From Microbacterium sp. ABRD28 (GTDB lineage: Bacteria > Actinomycetota > Actinomycetes > Actinomycetales > Microbacteriaceae): a stretch of DNA of 64,000 nucleotides. The notes beneath the pieces were generated by a model that was not told the DNA's origin, made no database searches, and worked only from the letters and a program-made list of their open reading frames with translations. The stretch spans positions 1,302,001 through 1,366,000 of the forward strand of contig NZ_CP031015.1 of assembly GCF_003850245.1 (NCBI RefSeq), given 5' to 3'. Shown one piece after another: positions 1 to 11,058 of the stretch; the stretch's first letter is position 1; each line of letters opens with the position of its first letter. A program made the position numbers and the translations under genes.

Positions 1-1472
1 CGGCTGCCGCACACGAAGCCGGCTATCGCGCGTGCAAGCGCTGCCTGCCCGAAGCGGCGCCCGGCTCGCCCGCCTGGGACGTCCGCGGCGACCTCGCGGC
101 CCGCGCCATGCGGCTCATCATCGACGGCGTCGTCGACCGCGAGGGAGTACCCGGCCTCGCCCGGCGACTCGGCTATTCGGCGCGCCACCTCACCCGTCTG
201 CTCACCGCCGAACTCGGTGCCGGCCCCCTCGCCCTCGCCCGCGCGCAACGCGCCCACACCGCCCGCACCCTGCTCGTCGGCACCGACCTGTCGTCGGCGG
301 ATGTCGCGTTCGCGGCGGGATTCTCCAGCGTCCGCCAGTTCACCGACACGATCGGCGAGGTGTTCGGGATGCCGCCGCGCGACCTCCGCGCCCGGCGCCA
401 GGGCTCCCCGGGGTCGGCCGTCGTCCCCGGGACGAGCGACCTCGCCCCCGGAACGATCGATCTCGCTCTCCCGCTTCGCGGACCCATCGACACCGCGGGA
501 CTGTTCGGCTGGATGCGCGCGCACGCCGTTCCGGGTGTGGAGCGCGGTGACGCGACATCCTTCGCCCGGGTCGTGCGCCTGCCGTCCGGACCCGCCTGGT
601 TCGAGGTGCGCGAGGAGGCCGGCAGGCTGCGCCTGCGCGCCCGACCGTCGTCGCTGCACGACCTCAGCACCCTCATCGCCCGGGTGCGGCGGCTGTTCGA
701 CCTCGACGCCGACCCGCTGGCCGTCGACGAGGCGCTGTCGATCCACCCCGAGCTCAGGGCCGCGGTCGCGGACATCCCGGGTGTGCGGGTCCCGGGCGCG
801 ATCGACGCCGACGAGATGCTGCTGCGCGCGATGATCGGGCAGCAGATCAGCGTCGCCGCCGCGCGCACGATGCAGGGGAGGCTCGTCGCGGCCCTCGGCG
901 CCGAGGTCGACACTCCCGAGGGATCGATGACGCTCTTCCCCGATCCGGCGGTGATCGCCGACCGCGGCCACGAGGTGCTGCGGGGCCCGGCGGCGCGCGT
1001 GCGTGCGGTGATCGCCGCCGCCGCGGCGCTCGCCGACGGCTCGCTGACGCTCGGGCCGGGCGACGACCGGGCCGAGCAGCGCCTGCGGCTCCTCGCCCTC
1101 CCGGGGGTCGGACCGTGGACGGCCGACTACGTCCGCATGCGCGTGCTGGGTGACCCCGACGTGCTGCTGCCGGGCGACGTCGCCGCCCGCACCGGGGCGG
1201 CAGCCCTCGGCCTCCCCGCCGACCCGCGCAGCTTCACCGCGTGGGCCGAGCGCACCGCGCCCTGGCGCAGCTACGCGATGGCCCACTTCTGGTACGCGGC
1301 ACCCGTGACGCGCGCCTGGCGCGCCGACGCGGGCACCAGGGAGATCCCCGCCAGCACGGGCACCCGCAGGGCCGACCCCGTGCCCGGTGCCTCACCCGCC
1401 CCACCCGTTACCCTGCGCCCCACCGATCCTGCACCCGTCACCGCACCGACCCGCCGGAGGACCGCCTCATGA
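1..1472 (+). CDS. alkA: Ada-AlkA fusion: methylphosphotriester-sensing regulator and 3-methyladenine DNA glycosylase (5' partial)
   Basis: The reading frame is open from base 3, so the N-terminus lies outside the window. The first visible residues ([11 protein letters not shown]) are the second half of the Ada zinc site, with two of its four cysteines in CKRC. An AraC-type helix-turn-helix follows (about residues 50-120 of the visible part), then an AlkA N-terminal domain and an HhH-GPD glycosylase domain with [11 protein letters not shown] and the LPGD loop that carries the catalytic Asp. The family removes alkylated bases and senses methyl damage. The Ada-AlkA architecture next to ogt is also known from mycobacteria. 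The proline/threonine-rich C-terminal tail looks disordered. The stop overlaps the ogt start as ATGA. Confidence 0.93.
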   Translation, partial: AAAHEAGYRACKRCLPEAAPGSPAWDVRGDLAARAMRLIIDGVVDREGVPGLARRLGYSARHLTRLLTAELGAGPLALARAQRAHTARTLLVGTDLSSADVAFAAGFSSVRQFTDTIGEVFGMPPRDLRARRQGSPGSAVVPGTSDLAPGTIDLALPLRGPIDTAGLFGWMRAHAVPGVERGDATSFARVVRLPSGPAWFEVREEAGRLRLRARPSSLHDLSTLIARVRRLFDLDADPLAVDEALSIHPELRAAVADIPGVRVPGAIDADEMLLRAMIGQQISVAAARTMQGRLVAALGAEVDTPEGSMTLFPDPAVIADRGHEVLRGPAARVRAVIAAAAALADGSLTLGPGDDRAEQRLRLLALPGVGPWTADYVRMRVLGDPDVLLPGDVAARTGAAALGLPADPRSFTAWAERTAPWRSYAMAHFWYAAPVTRAWRADAGTREIPASTGTRRADPVPGASPAPPVTLRPTDPAPVTAPTRRRTAS

Positions 1473-1984
1473 GCACCGCGATCATCCAGACCCTCGACAC
1501 ACCCGACGGACCCTTCACGATCCTCGAGAGCGAGGGTCACGTCGAGGCCTCGGGGTGGACCGCCGACCACGCCGCACTCCTCGCCCGCCTCGCCCCGGCT
1601 CACCGTCCCGACGCGGTCGCCGAGGGCGACACCGCGGCGGCCGTCGCCGTCACCGCCTACTACGCCGGCGACGTCGACGCGATCGACGCCGTCCCGGTCC
1701 GCCAGCACGGCACGGCCCTGCAGCGAGCCGGGTGGGAGGCGCTTCGCGGCATCTCACCGGGGCAGCCGCTCACCTACACGGCGTTCGCCGCCCGGCTCGG
1801 CAACCCCCGCGCCGTCCGCGTCGCGGCCTCGATCTGCGCGCGCAACGCGCCGGCGCTCTTCGTCCCCTGCCACCGCGTGCTCCGCTCCGACGGCACCCTC
1901 GGGGGGTTCGCGTGGGGACTCGACGTCAAGCGTTCGCTCCTCGATCGCGAGAGCCGGTTCGCCCTGGCGCGAACTGCCTCTTGA
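1469..1984 (+). CDS. ogt: Methylated-DNA--protein-cysteine methyltransferase
   Basis: This 171-residue protein transfers the methyl group from O6-methylguanine (and O4-methylthymine) to its own cysteine, a suicide repair reaction. The active-site motif PCHRVL is near residue 134 and is followed by the family-typical [17 protein letters not shown] region. The preceding helix-turn-helix segment ([20 protein letters not shown]) is the usual DNA-binding part. The start was chosen at 1469 because ATGA overlaps the stop of the Ada-AlkA gene, which implies translational coupling, and a CCGGAGG-like ribosome binding site lies upstream. Longer in-frame extensions run through the alkA gene and are not credible. 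Confidence 0.96.
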   Translation: MSTAIIQTLDTPDGPFTILESEGHVEASGWTADHAALLARLAPAHRPDAVAEGDTAAAVAVTAYYAGDVDAIDAVPVRQHGTALQRAGWEALRGISPGQPLTYTAFAARLGNPRAVRVAASICARNAPALFVPCHRVLRSDGTLGGFAWGLDVKRSLLDRESRFALARTAS

Positions 1985-2010
1985 TCACAGCCTCCTCCCA
2001 GGTTTAGTCT
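1981..2010 (+). promoter_or_regulatory. Candidate promoter for the exporter leader
   Basis: TTGATC at 1981-1986 and TAGTCT at 2005-2010 are separated by 18 bases and resemble -35 and -10 boxes. The -35 overlaps the ogt stop codon. A transcript starting near 2017 would have a leader of roughly 225 nt before the exporter start at 2244. This is an inference from sequence only. Confidence 0.45.
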
Positions 2011-2065
2011 GGAGGGCTGTCGCGACCGCGGCGGCTTCGGATCACCCCACACCCTGGAGGATGCC

Positions 2066-2122
2066 ATGTATCAGGTCGACCACGTCGCGAAGATCGCCGC
2101 CGTCCTCCCCGCGGCGCGGTAG
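2066..2122 (+). CDS. Candidate leader peptide upstream of the ABC exporter
   Basis: An 18-codon ORF, MYQVDHVAKIAAVLPAAR, starts at an ATG placed 5 nt after TGGAGG (2055-2060), a stronger ribosome binding site than that of many large genes here. It ends with Arg directly before TAG. It lies 121 nt before the exporter start, and GC-rich hairpins occupy the space between. The arrangement fits a leader peptide that senses translation or antibiotics and controls the exporter. I do not recognise it as a named family, and no database comparison was possible. A competing ATG at 2061 in another frame has almost no spacing to the ribosome binding site. Confidence 0.5.
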   Translation: MYQVDHVAKIAAVLPAAR

Positions 2123-2160
2123 CTCGCAGCTTTCGGGTTCTCTTCCGGCATAACCGCCGC

Positions 2161-2182
2161 GCTCCGAGCGTTTCGCTCGAGC
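2161..2182 (+). promoter_or_regulatory. Hairpin in the exporter leader, possible attenuator
   Basis: CGAGCG-TTT-CGCTCG forms a perfect 6-bp stem with a 3-nt loop, extended by GCT/AGC around one bulged base. It lies between the leader ORF stop (2122) and the exporter start (2244). GCTCG at the end of the leader ORF (2122-2126) could pair with the left arm, giving an alternative fold. The only pyrimidine-rich tail is CTTCTTTCC, so whether it terminates transcription is uncertain. Confidence 0.4.
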
Positions 2183-2243
2183 AGCGCTTCTTTCCGCGTC
2201 TCGCCACGAGTGAGCGCTTCTCCGCCACGTCCCACCAAGGATC

Positions 2244-4136
2244 ATGACCTCCTCCGCTCCGCCCGCGTCATCCGCGAAAGCCCACCTGTCCACCGCCCGC
2301 GCACTCGCGCGGCTGCTGCCGTTCGTCCGCCCGGTGCTCCCGCGCCTCGCCCTCGGCGCCGGCAGCGCGCTCATCGCCAGCCTGCTCGCCCTGGCCATCC
2401 CGCTCGTCCTCGAGGCGATCATCCAGGGGCCGATCAACTCCGGTGACATCGGCCTCATCGGCTGGGGTGCCGCCGCCATCCTCGGGCTCGGCATCGCCGA
2501 GGCGGCGATGGTGTATCTGCGTCGCTGGTTCGTGCTCGCCCCCGCCACGATGGTGGAGTACGAGCTGCGCCAGACGTTCTACTCCCGCCTGCAGCGCCTC
2601 CCGGTCTCCTTCCACGATCGCTGGCAGTCAGGACAGCTCCTCAGCCGGATGATGCAGGACATCAGCACTCTCCGCCGGTGGATGGCCTTCGGCCTCGTGC
2701 TGCTCGTGGTGAACGTGCTGACGATCGTCGTCGGCACCGCGCTGCTCTTCCGCTGGCACTGGCTCCTGGGCACCGTGTTCCTCGTGGTGTCGGCGCCGCT
2801 GTGGTACGCCGGCTACCGGTTCGAGAAGGCCTACGGCACCCTGGCCCGCCAGAGTCAGGACCAGGCCGGCGACCTCGCGACGTCCGTGGAGGAGAGCGTC
2901 CACGGCATCCGTGTGCTGAAAGCCTTCGGTCGGGGCAAGCACGCCCTGCAGAAGTTCGCCCGCCAGGCCGAGACCCTCCGCCAGACCGAGCTGCGCAAGG
3001 CCCGCGCGGTCGGATGGATCTGGTTCTGGCTGGTCATCCTGCCCGACATCGCCTTCGCGCTGTGCCTCGGCACCGGCATCTACCTCGCCGCGACCGGCCA
3101 GCTCGACGTCGACGCCCTCATCGCGTTCTTCGCCATGACCACCGTGCTGCGCTGGCCGATGGAATCGATCGGGTTCCTCTTCTCCTTCACCCTCGACGCG
3201 CGGACGGCCACCGACCGCATCTTCGAGGTCTTCGACGAGGAGAACACGATCACCGACCCCGCCCGACCGGTGCAGCTGTCGAACGTGCGCGGTCAGCTCG
3301 CTTTCGAAGACGCCCACTTCCGCTACCAGGACGCCGGCGCCCACGAAGCCGACCTGCTCAACGGCATCGACCTCGTGCTCGAGCCGGGGGAGACGATGGC
3401 GCTCGTGGGGCTGACCGGAAGCGGCAAGACCACACTCACCACGCTGCCGACGCGTCTCTACGACGTCACCGGCGGGCGGGTGACCCTCGACGGGACGGAT
3501 GTCCGCGACCTGACCCTGAAGGAGCTCCGCCGTCACATCGGCATGGCCTTCGAAGACGCGACGCTGTTCTCGCAGACTGTTCGCGAGAACATCCTCCTGG
3601 GGCGCGAAGATCTCGAGCCGGGCTCGGAGGAGGCCGAGCGCATCCTGCACGAGGCACTCGGGGTCGCGCAGGCGAGCTTCGTCTACGACCTCCCCGACGG
3701 GGTCGACACCGTCATCGGCGAGGAGGGGCTGAGCCTCTCGGGCGGCCAGCGTCAACGTCTCGCGCTCGCGCGGGCAGTGGCAGCCCGACCCAGCGTGCTG
3801 GTGCTGGATGACCCGCTGTCGGCGCTCGACGTCGACACCGAGGCGCTCGTCGAAGACGCGCTCCGCGTCGTGCTGAAGGACACCACCGCCCTCGTGGTGG
3901 CGCACCGGCCCTCGACCGTCATGCTCGCCGACCGCGTCGCGCTCCTGGAAGCGGGACGTGTCACCGCGGTGGGCCGCCATTCCGACCTGCTGCGCGAGAG
4001 CGAGCATTACCGGCACGTCATCTCCAGCCTCGAGCTCGCCGAGCGCGAGGCGCGTGACCCTTCGGATGTGCTCGAGGCCTCGTCCGAAGACCGCGAGAAA
4101 CCCTTCGATACCCTCGAGAAGGAGGTGACCCGATGA
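2244..4136 (+). CDS. ABC exporter half-transporter, degenerate-site subunit
   Basis: This 630-residue protein has a six-helix membrane domain (about residues 30-320) fused to an ATPase domain (about 340-600). Walker A is GLTGSGKTT near residue 389 and the signature is LSGGQRQR near 498. Walker B reads [12 protein letters not shown], so Asp replaces the usual catalytic Glu, and the Q-loop has FED rather than FQ. This is the pattern of the degenerate partner in heterodimeric exporters of the BmrCD/TM287-288 type. The next gene has the complementary pattern and overlaps by ATGA. A drug or lipid substrate is likely but not shown. AAGGA lies 3 nt before the ATG, and a leader ORF lies upstream. Confidence 0.93.
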   Translation: MTSSAPPASSAKAHLSTARALARLLPFVRPVLPRLALGAGSALIASLLALAIPLVLEAIIQGPINSGDIGLIGWGAAAILGLGIAEAAMVYLRRWFVLAPATMVEYELRQTFYSRLQRLPVSFHDRWQSGQLLSRMMQDISTLRRWMAFGLVLLVVNVLTIVVGTALLFRWHWLLGTVFLVVSAPLWYAGYRFEKAYGTLARQSQDQAGDLATSVEESVHGIRVLKAFGRGKHALQKFARQAETLRQTELRKARAVGWIWFWLVILPDIAFALCLGTGIYLAATGQLDVDALIAFFAMTTVLRWPMESIGFLFSFTLDARTATDRIFEVFDEENTITDPARPVQLSNVRGQLAFEDAHFRYQDAGAHEADLLNGIDLVLEPGETMALVGLTGSGKTTLTTLPTRLYDVTGGRVTLDGTDVRDLTLKELRRHIGMAFEDATLFSQTVRENILLGREDLEPGSEEAERILHEALGVAQASFVYDLPDGVDTVIGEEGLSLSGGQRQRLALARAVAARPSVLVLDDPLSALDVDTEALVEDALRVVLKDTTALVVAHRPSTVMLADRVALLEAGRVTAVGRHSDLLRESEHYRHVISSLELAEREARDPSDVLEASSEDREKPFDTLEKEVTR

Positions 4137-5950
4137 GCACGGCCACCGTCACCGGAACCAGCGGCGAAGACCGCTCCGACTACACCCGGGAAGAGAGTCG
4201 CGCCATCCGGCGCCGCTCGCTCCGGCTCCTCGGGTCGCTGATCGCCCCCGTGCGCTGGCAGCTGGTGCTCGCCGCCGCGGTGCTCGTCGTCTCCACGGCG
4301 CTGCGCGTCGCCGGCCCCGCGCTCATCGGATTCGGCATCAACAACGCCCTGCCCGCCGTGGTGGACCGCAACGACTGGATGCCGACCATCATCGTCGTGG
4401 GCCTCTACCTCGTCAGCGGCATCGGCGGAGCCGCCCTCATCGGGTGGTACGTGGTGGTCGCCGCGCGTCTGACCCAGGCGGTCATGCTCGACCTGCGCAA
4501 GCGGATCTTCCTGCACACCCAGAAGCTGAGCCTGGAGTTCCACGAGTCCTACACGTCGGGCCGCATCATCTCGCGGCAGACGAGCGACCTCGACACGATC
4601 CGCGAACTCCTCGACGGCGGGCTGAACGAGCTCGTCTCCGGCATCCTCTTCGGTCTGTTCACCCTCATCGCGCTGCTGCTCGTGGACTGGCAGTCCGGCG
4701 TCATCCTCATCATCATGGGGATTCCGCTCTTCCTCCTCATGCGCTGGTTCTACAAGCGCTCGCAGATGGTCTACCGCCAGTCGCGGGTGGTGAGCGCGTC
4801 GGTGATCGTGAAGTTCGTCGAGTCGATGACGGGTATCCGGGCCGTCAAGGCCTTCCGGCGCGAGGAGCGCAACGACAAGGAGTTCGGCGACCTGGCCCTC
4901 AGCTACCGCGACGTCAACATCCGCTCCATCCGCCTGTTCGGCACCTTCGAGCCGGGCCTGATGGCCGTGGCCTCGGTCGCCATCGCGATGGTGGTGCTCT
5001 GGGGCGGCATCCGGGTGTCGACCGGGGCGCTCGGGCTCGGCTTCCTGCTGTCGGCGGTGCTGTACGTGCGCAACTTCTTCTCGCCGCTGCAGGAGGTGGC
5101 GTTCTTCCTGAACTCCTACCAGTCCGCCGTCGCGGCGCTGGAGAAGGTGTCGGGCGTGCTGGAGGAGCAGCCGACGGTTCCCGACCCGAAGCGCCCGGTC
5201 GACCTGTGGTCGGCGCGCGGCCACGTGAGGTTCGACGGCGTCACCTTCGGATACGGCGATGACCGCGTCATCCTGCCCGACTTCAGCCTCGATATCCCCG
5301 CTGGCCAGACGATCGCGCTCGTCGGCACGACCGGGGCGGGGAAATCGACGCTGGCCAAGCTCGTCTCGCGGTTCTACGACCCGACGATCGGTTCGGTGTC
5401 GCTCGACGGGGTGGACCTGCGCAACCTCCACCCGAAAGACCTGCGGCGCGCGATCGTCATGGTCACGCAGGAGGCGTACCTGTTCAGCGGGACGGTCGCG
5501 GACAACATCGCCCTCGGCAAGCCCGACGCCACCATGGACCAGATCCGTGCCGCGGCGCGGGCGGTCGGCGCGGAGGCGTTCATCGAGAAGCTGCCCGACG
5601 GGTACGACACCGACGTGAACAAGCGCGGCGGCCGGGTCTCGGCGGGGCAGCGTCAGCTGATCTCGTTCGCCCGTGCGTTCCTCGCCGACCCCGCGGTGCT
5701 GATCCTCGACGAGGCGACGGCGTCGCTCGACATCCCGAGCGAACGCGCGATCCAGGAAGCGCTGCAGACCCTCCTCGCCGATCGGACGGCGATCATCATC
5801 GCCCACCGCCTGTCGACCGTCGCGATCGCCGACCGGGTGCTGGTGATGGAGCACGGCCGCATCATCGAGGACGACGCCCCCGACGTGCTGATCAACGGCG
5901 ACGGCAAGTTCGCCCAGCTGCATCGGGCGTGGCGGCAGTCCCTGGTCTAA
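4133..5950 (+). CDS. ABC exporter half-transporter, catalytic-site subunit
   Basis: This 605-residue partner of the preceding gene is translationally coupled by an ATGA overlap. It has six membrane helices (about residues 35-330) and a C-terminal ATPase. Walker A is GTTGAGKST near residue 398, the Q-loop is VTQEAYLFS, Walker B is [12 protein letters not shown] with the catalytic Glu present, and the switch is IIAHRLSTV. Its signature is VSAGQRQL instead of SGGQ. In the heterodimer, the site made from this Walker B and the partner's intact SGGQ would be competent, while the other site would be degenerate. Multidrug export is the usual role of such pairs, but the substrate is unknown here. Confidence 0.93.
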   Translation: MSTATVTGTSGEDRSDYTREESRAIRRRSLRLLGSLIAPVRWQLVLAAAVLVVSTALRVAGPALIGFGINNALPAVVDRNDWMPTIIVVGLYLVSGIGGAALIGWYVVVAARLTQAVMLDLRKRIFLHTQKLSLEFHESYTSGRIISRQTSDLDTIRELLDGGLNELVSGILFGLFTLIALLLVDWQSGVILIIMGIPLFLLMRWFYKRSQMVYRQSRVVSASVIVKFVESMTGIRAVKAFRREERNDKEFGDLALSYRDVNIRSIRLFGTFEPGLMAVASVAIAMVVLWGGIRVSTGALGLGFLLSAVLYVRNFFSPLQEVAFFLNSYQSAVAALEKVSGVLEEQPTVPDPKRPVDLWSARGHVRFDGVTFGYGDDRVILPDFSLDIPAGQTIALVGTTGAGKSTLAKLVSRFYDPTIGSVSLDGVDLRNLHPKDLRRAIVMVTQEAYLFSGTVADNIALGKPDATMDQIRAAARAVGAEAFIEKLPDGYDTDVNKRGGRVSAGQRQLISFARAFLADPAVLILDEATASLDIPSERAIQEALQTLLADRTAIIIAHRLSTVAIADRVLVMEHGRIIEDDAPDVLINGDGKFAQLHRAWRQSLV

Positions 5951-5985
5951 CGCGCGCGTCGGTCAGTCCGGGAAACCCCTGCCCC

Positions 5986-6041
5986 GGTTGTCGGAGATTC
6001 GCTCCGTTGTCGGAGCTCGAGAGGTTTTGGGTGCCGACAAC
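5986..6041 (+). repeat. Left copy of TTGTCGGAG repeat flanking the DUF559 gene
   Basis: GGTTGTCGGAGATTCG (5986-6001) is followed by a second GTTGTCGGAG (6006-6015) and by the inverted form CCGACAAC (6034-6041). GTTGTCGG at 6006-6013 can pair with CCGACAAC as an 8-bp stem with a 20-nt loop. It sits in the 119-bp gap between two convergent genes and might also act as a terminator. A related pair in opposite orientation lies at 7097-7126, on the far side of the DUF559 gene. Confidence 0.6.
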
Positions 6042-6069
6042 GCGCGGATTCCCCGACGATCCAGCGTCA

Positions 6070-6957
6070 TCAACGATGCAGCCCCGCGGCGATCGCGCGC
6101 GACAGCGCTCGCTCGACGCTGGCCCAGTCGTGAATGACCTGCGCGTAGGTGAAGCGCAGCACGGTGTATCCGCGCATGACCAGCTCTGCGTCGAGGGCGA
6201 CGTCGCGCCCGCGCTGTGCGGCCGTCGAGTGGTACGAGAACCCGTCGATCTGGATCACCAGTCGCCGGCCGACGAGCAGATCTACGCGGTGGCCTGCGAC
6301 CACGGCCTGCTGGACGAAGGGCACCCCCCACGCAGTCAGCCGTACCGCAAAAAACGTCTCCAGGCCCGAGTCGGAGAGCCCGCGCACCTCGTCCGCAAGA
6401 CGGGCCGCCTCGATCCGTCGCCAGGGAATGAGTCGGAGAGCGTCGATCGCAAGGTTCTCCGTGCGGATGGCTGACTCCCACACCACCAACGCCGAGGCGT
6501 GTCCCAGACACGAGGCCACATCGCGCAGGGTGTCCTCGACGGACGCCAACAACTTCCCGCGCGCGGGCGCGAGCGGCGCGGACCAGTGGGCTACCGCGTC
6601 CTCACACGGCGGGCGTCCGTGAGGCTTCAGCTGGATGTGGACGCGTTGATCGACATCAGGGGGCAGCCACCACCCGTAGCGCCGGGCCGCCGACACACAG
6701 GTCAAGACGCCGGAGCTCTGCGCCGCGGTGAGCAGGTCGCCCGCACATGAAGGGGTCATGAGCCAGTGGCGGCGGACCTTTCCGACGATGCCCATCCGCA
6801 CCGCTTCCCGCTGAACAGTCAGCGCGAAGCCGGCGTCGGACGCGGCGTCACGGTGGGCGATGCCCCCGCGCTCATCGATCCAGGTGCGCAGTCGTCCGCA
6901 GCGCTCCAGAGAGCGAGGACTGAACGCGGTCGGATGCGAGGGGGCGGTCTGCGTCAT
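6070..6957 (-). CDS. DUF559 (VSR/restriction-endonuclease-fold) protein with AbiEi-like N-terminus
   Basis: This 295-residue protein was started at MTQTAPSHP. An upstream extension lacks family character, and a CACACT box 6 nt before this ATG suggests leaderless expression. The first ~90 residues resemble the winged-helix domain found in AbiEi-type and DUF559 proteins. The C-terminal ~100 residues carry the nuclease-fold core: HRVDLLVGRRLVIQIDG, then YHS, then a conserved RDVALDAELVMRGYTVLRFTY helix-strand unit. Gln stands where many members have Glu in the ExD/ExK-like pair. Biological function is unknown for most of this family. The gene stands alone and is bracketed by inverted repeats. 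Confidence 0.8.
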   Translation of the reverse strand: MTQTAPSHPTAFSPRSLERCGRLRTWIDERGGIAHRDAASDAGFALTVQREAVRMGIVGKVRRHWLMTPSCAGDLLTAAQSSGVLTCVSAARRYGWWLPPDVDQRVHIQLKPHGRPPCEDAVAHWSAPLAPARGKLLASVEDTLRDVASCLGHASALVVWESAIRTENLAIDALRLIPWRRIEAARLADEVRGLSDSGLETFFAVRLTAWGVPFVQQAVVAGHRVDLLVGRRLVIQIDGFSYHSTAAQRGRDVALDAELVMRGYTVLRFTYAQVIHDWASVERALSRAIAAGLHR

Positions 6958-7096
6958 TCGGCCAGTGTGTGCGACGTGGCGGAGGAAGTGCGGCCGCGAT
7001 ATCGAAGTCGTGCACAACATAGGCCAGACCTGCGGTGTGCAGGAGAGGACGAATGTCGGTGAAACCCGGCGAGATCGGATGCTGCAACGCGCTGTA

Positions 7097-7126
7097 TCCG
7101 ACAACCGACCGGATCTCCGACAAACC
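7097..7126 (-). repeat. Right copy of TTGTCGGAG repeat flanking the DUF559 gene
   Basis: Read on the minus strand, this holds GGTTTGTCGGAG followed by ATCCGGTC and GGTTGTCGGA. That is the same two-unit layout as the left copy (5986-6015) in inverted orientation, so the pair bounds a unit of about 1.14 kb around the DUF559 gene. Confidence 0.6.
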
Positions 7127-7166
7127 GGATGGTTGGAGGCGCCGGGCCGGTGGCGCGGGCCGGTGG

Positions 7167-7619
7167 TTAGAGGGAGACCTCGGCGATGACCTCGCCGTAT
7201 TCGGTCTCACCAACGGGGGAGAAGCCGACTCGGCGGAAGAAGGCCTCGGGGCCGCCCTCGCCGGCCTCGTAGATCACGTTGACCGATCTCATGCCGCGCG
7301 AGCGGGCCTCGGCGAGCAGCTGCTCCACCGCGAACCGGCCGACGCCGCGGCCCTGATCGTCGGCGTCGACGTTGATGCGCCAGAGCACGGAGCGGAAGTA
7401 CTCCTGGGGGAAGTCGGGGTCGAAGTTGGCGCTGACGAAGCCGACCACCTCGTCGCCGTCGAGCACGACCCGCTGCCACGAGGTCTGGGGGTTGACCACG
7501 GTTGCGGCGATGCCGTAGCTCACCGGCGAGAGGAACTCCTCCTGGCCCGGCTTCAGGGACATGTTGTTGACCGCGACGATCGTGGACGCGGACAGTTCCT
7601 CGAGGCGAAGTTCGGCCAT
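7167..7619 (-). CDS. GNAT-family N-acetyltransferase
   Basis: This 150-residue protein shows the acetyl-CoA binding signature DDQGRGVGRFAVEQLL near residue 90, followed by the C-terminal strand-helix with YEAGEGGPEAFFRRVGF. It would transfer an acetyl group to an unknown amine. The start at MAELRLEEL is supported by TAGCCT placed 7 nt before the ATG, a typical leaderless arrangement, and there is no Shine-Dalgarno. The gene is divergent from icd, and the palindrome at 7693-7716 lies between them. Confidence 0.88.
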   Translation of the reverse strand: MAELRLEELSASTIVAVNNMSLKPGQEEFLSPVSYGIAATVVNPQTSWQRVVLDGDEVVGFVSANFDPDFPQEYFRSVLWRINVDADDQGRGVGRFAVEQLLAEARSRGMRSVNVIYEAGEGGPEAFFRRVGFSPVGETEYGEVIAEVSL

Positions 7620-7692
7620 ACCCGACAGGCTAGCGAGAAAGGTCTTGTCACGCGCGCCGAGGTCGCTCGATGACACCCCACACCACCCCCGT

Positions 7693-10016
<2,324 letters not shown>

Positions 10017-10049
10017 TCCGCTCGCCGACTCGCCGCGAGGGCGGGCAGC

Positions 10050-11018
10050 CTACAGTCGCTCGCGCAGGAACGCCGCCTGCACGAGCCACTGGTAGGACTG
10101 CCCGCCCTCGTGCTCGTTGAAGGGGTAGACCTCGATCGTCTTGTCGCCCACCGGCACGCGGTTGTACGCCGCGAACACCGTCGACGGCGGGCAGATCATG
10201 TCGTGGAGGGCGGCCGAGAACAGCGCCGGCGCCGAGATCCGGGCGGCGAAGTTCACGCCGTCCACGTATGACAGGGTGCGGAAGACCCGCTCCTCGGCGC
10301 CGCGGTGCACCCGCAGGTAGCGCACGATCTCCTGGTAGGGGTCTGCGTCGGTGAGACCCACGGCGCGTTCGAAGTGGCAGAGGAAGGGCACGTCGGGCAT
10401 GACGGCGCGAAGACCTTCGACCAGCCCGCCCACGGCGATGGCGATCCCGCCCCCCTGGCTGCCGCCGGTGACGGCGACGCGTGCGGGGTCGATCTGCGGC
10501 AGCCCCCGCACGGCGTCGACGGCACGAACGCCGTCGGTGAAAAGACGCCGGTAGTAGTACGTCGCGGGGTCGTCGATGCCGCGGGTCATGAACCCGGATG
10601 CCGCGGGTCCCGACCCGTGCGGGTCGGGTGTCTCGCCGCCCGAACCCCAGCCGCTGCCCTGCCCGCGGGTGTCCATGAACAGGTGGGCATACCCCGCGTT
10701 CGCCCAGGACAGACGCTCGTGGGGGAGCCCGCGGCCGCCACCGTACCCGTTGAACTCCACGACGGCCGGGAGGGGGCCGTCGGCGCCGCGCGGCACCCAC
10801 AGCCAGGCTCTGACAGGGTCGCCGGCGAACCCCGGGAACGTCACGTCGTAGGTGTCGACGAGGGTCAGCGGCGTCGCCACCGGGGTGACGACGACGTCGC
10901 CGCCCGCAGCGCGGGCGGCACCGATCGTCCCGGTCCAGAACTCGTCGAAGTCGGCCGGTTCGGCCACGGTGGGGCGATAGGTCGCCAGGTCGGCGGGGCT
11001 CAGATCGAAGCGGGGCAC
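10050..11018 (-). CDS. Acetylxylan esterase (AXE1) family alpha/beta-hydrolase
   Basis: This 322-residue protein matches the length of AXE1/cephalosporin-C deacetylase-type esterases, which remove acetyl groups from xylo-oligosaccharides and related sugars. The nucleophile elbow is GGSQGGG near residue 185, the acid lies in HDMICPPST, and the histidine in [18 protein letters not shown] is a family-typical stretch. No signal peptide is seen, so action on imported oligosaccharides is likely. GTG at 11018 was chosen because TACGCT lies 6 nt upstream (leaderless style). The longer frame starts with a low-complexity, Pro/Arg-rich segment. It is convergent with icd. Confidence 0.9.
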   Translation of the reverse strand: MPRFDLSPADLATYRPTVAEPADFDEFWTGTIGAARAAGGDVVVTPVATPLTLVDTYDVTFPGFAGDPVRAWLWVPRGADGPLPAVVEFNGYGGGRGLPHERLSWANAGYAHLFMDTRGQGSGWGSGGETPDPHGSGPAASGFMTRGIDDPATYYYRRLFTDGVRAVDAVRGLPQIDPARVAVTGGSQGGGIAIAVGGLVEGLRAVMPDVPFLCHFERAVGLTDADPYQEIVRYLRVHRGAEERVFRTLSYVDGVNFAARISAPALFSAALHDMICPPSTVFAAYNRVPVGDKTIEVYPFNEHEGGQSYQWLVQAAFLRERL

Positions 11019-11058
11019 CGGGTCAGCGTAGCGCCCTCCCGGAGTCGATCGCCGCGGC

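Noticed and set aside
2061..2150. Alternative ATG at 2061 giving a ~30-codon ORF in another frame of the exporter leader
   Set aside because: Only one base or none separates it from the ribosome binding site, and the product is Ser/Arg/Pro-rich without features; the ATG at 2066 is far better placed.
4007..5923. Long minus-strand open frame opposite the second exporter subunit
   Set aside because: Antisense shadow with His/Asp/Arg-rich composition and no recognisable motif.
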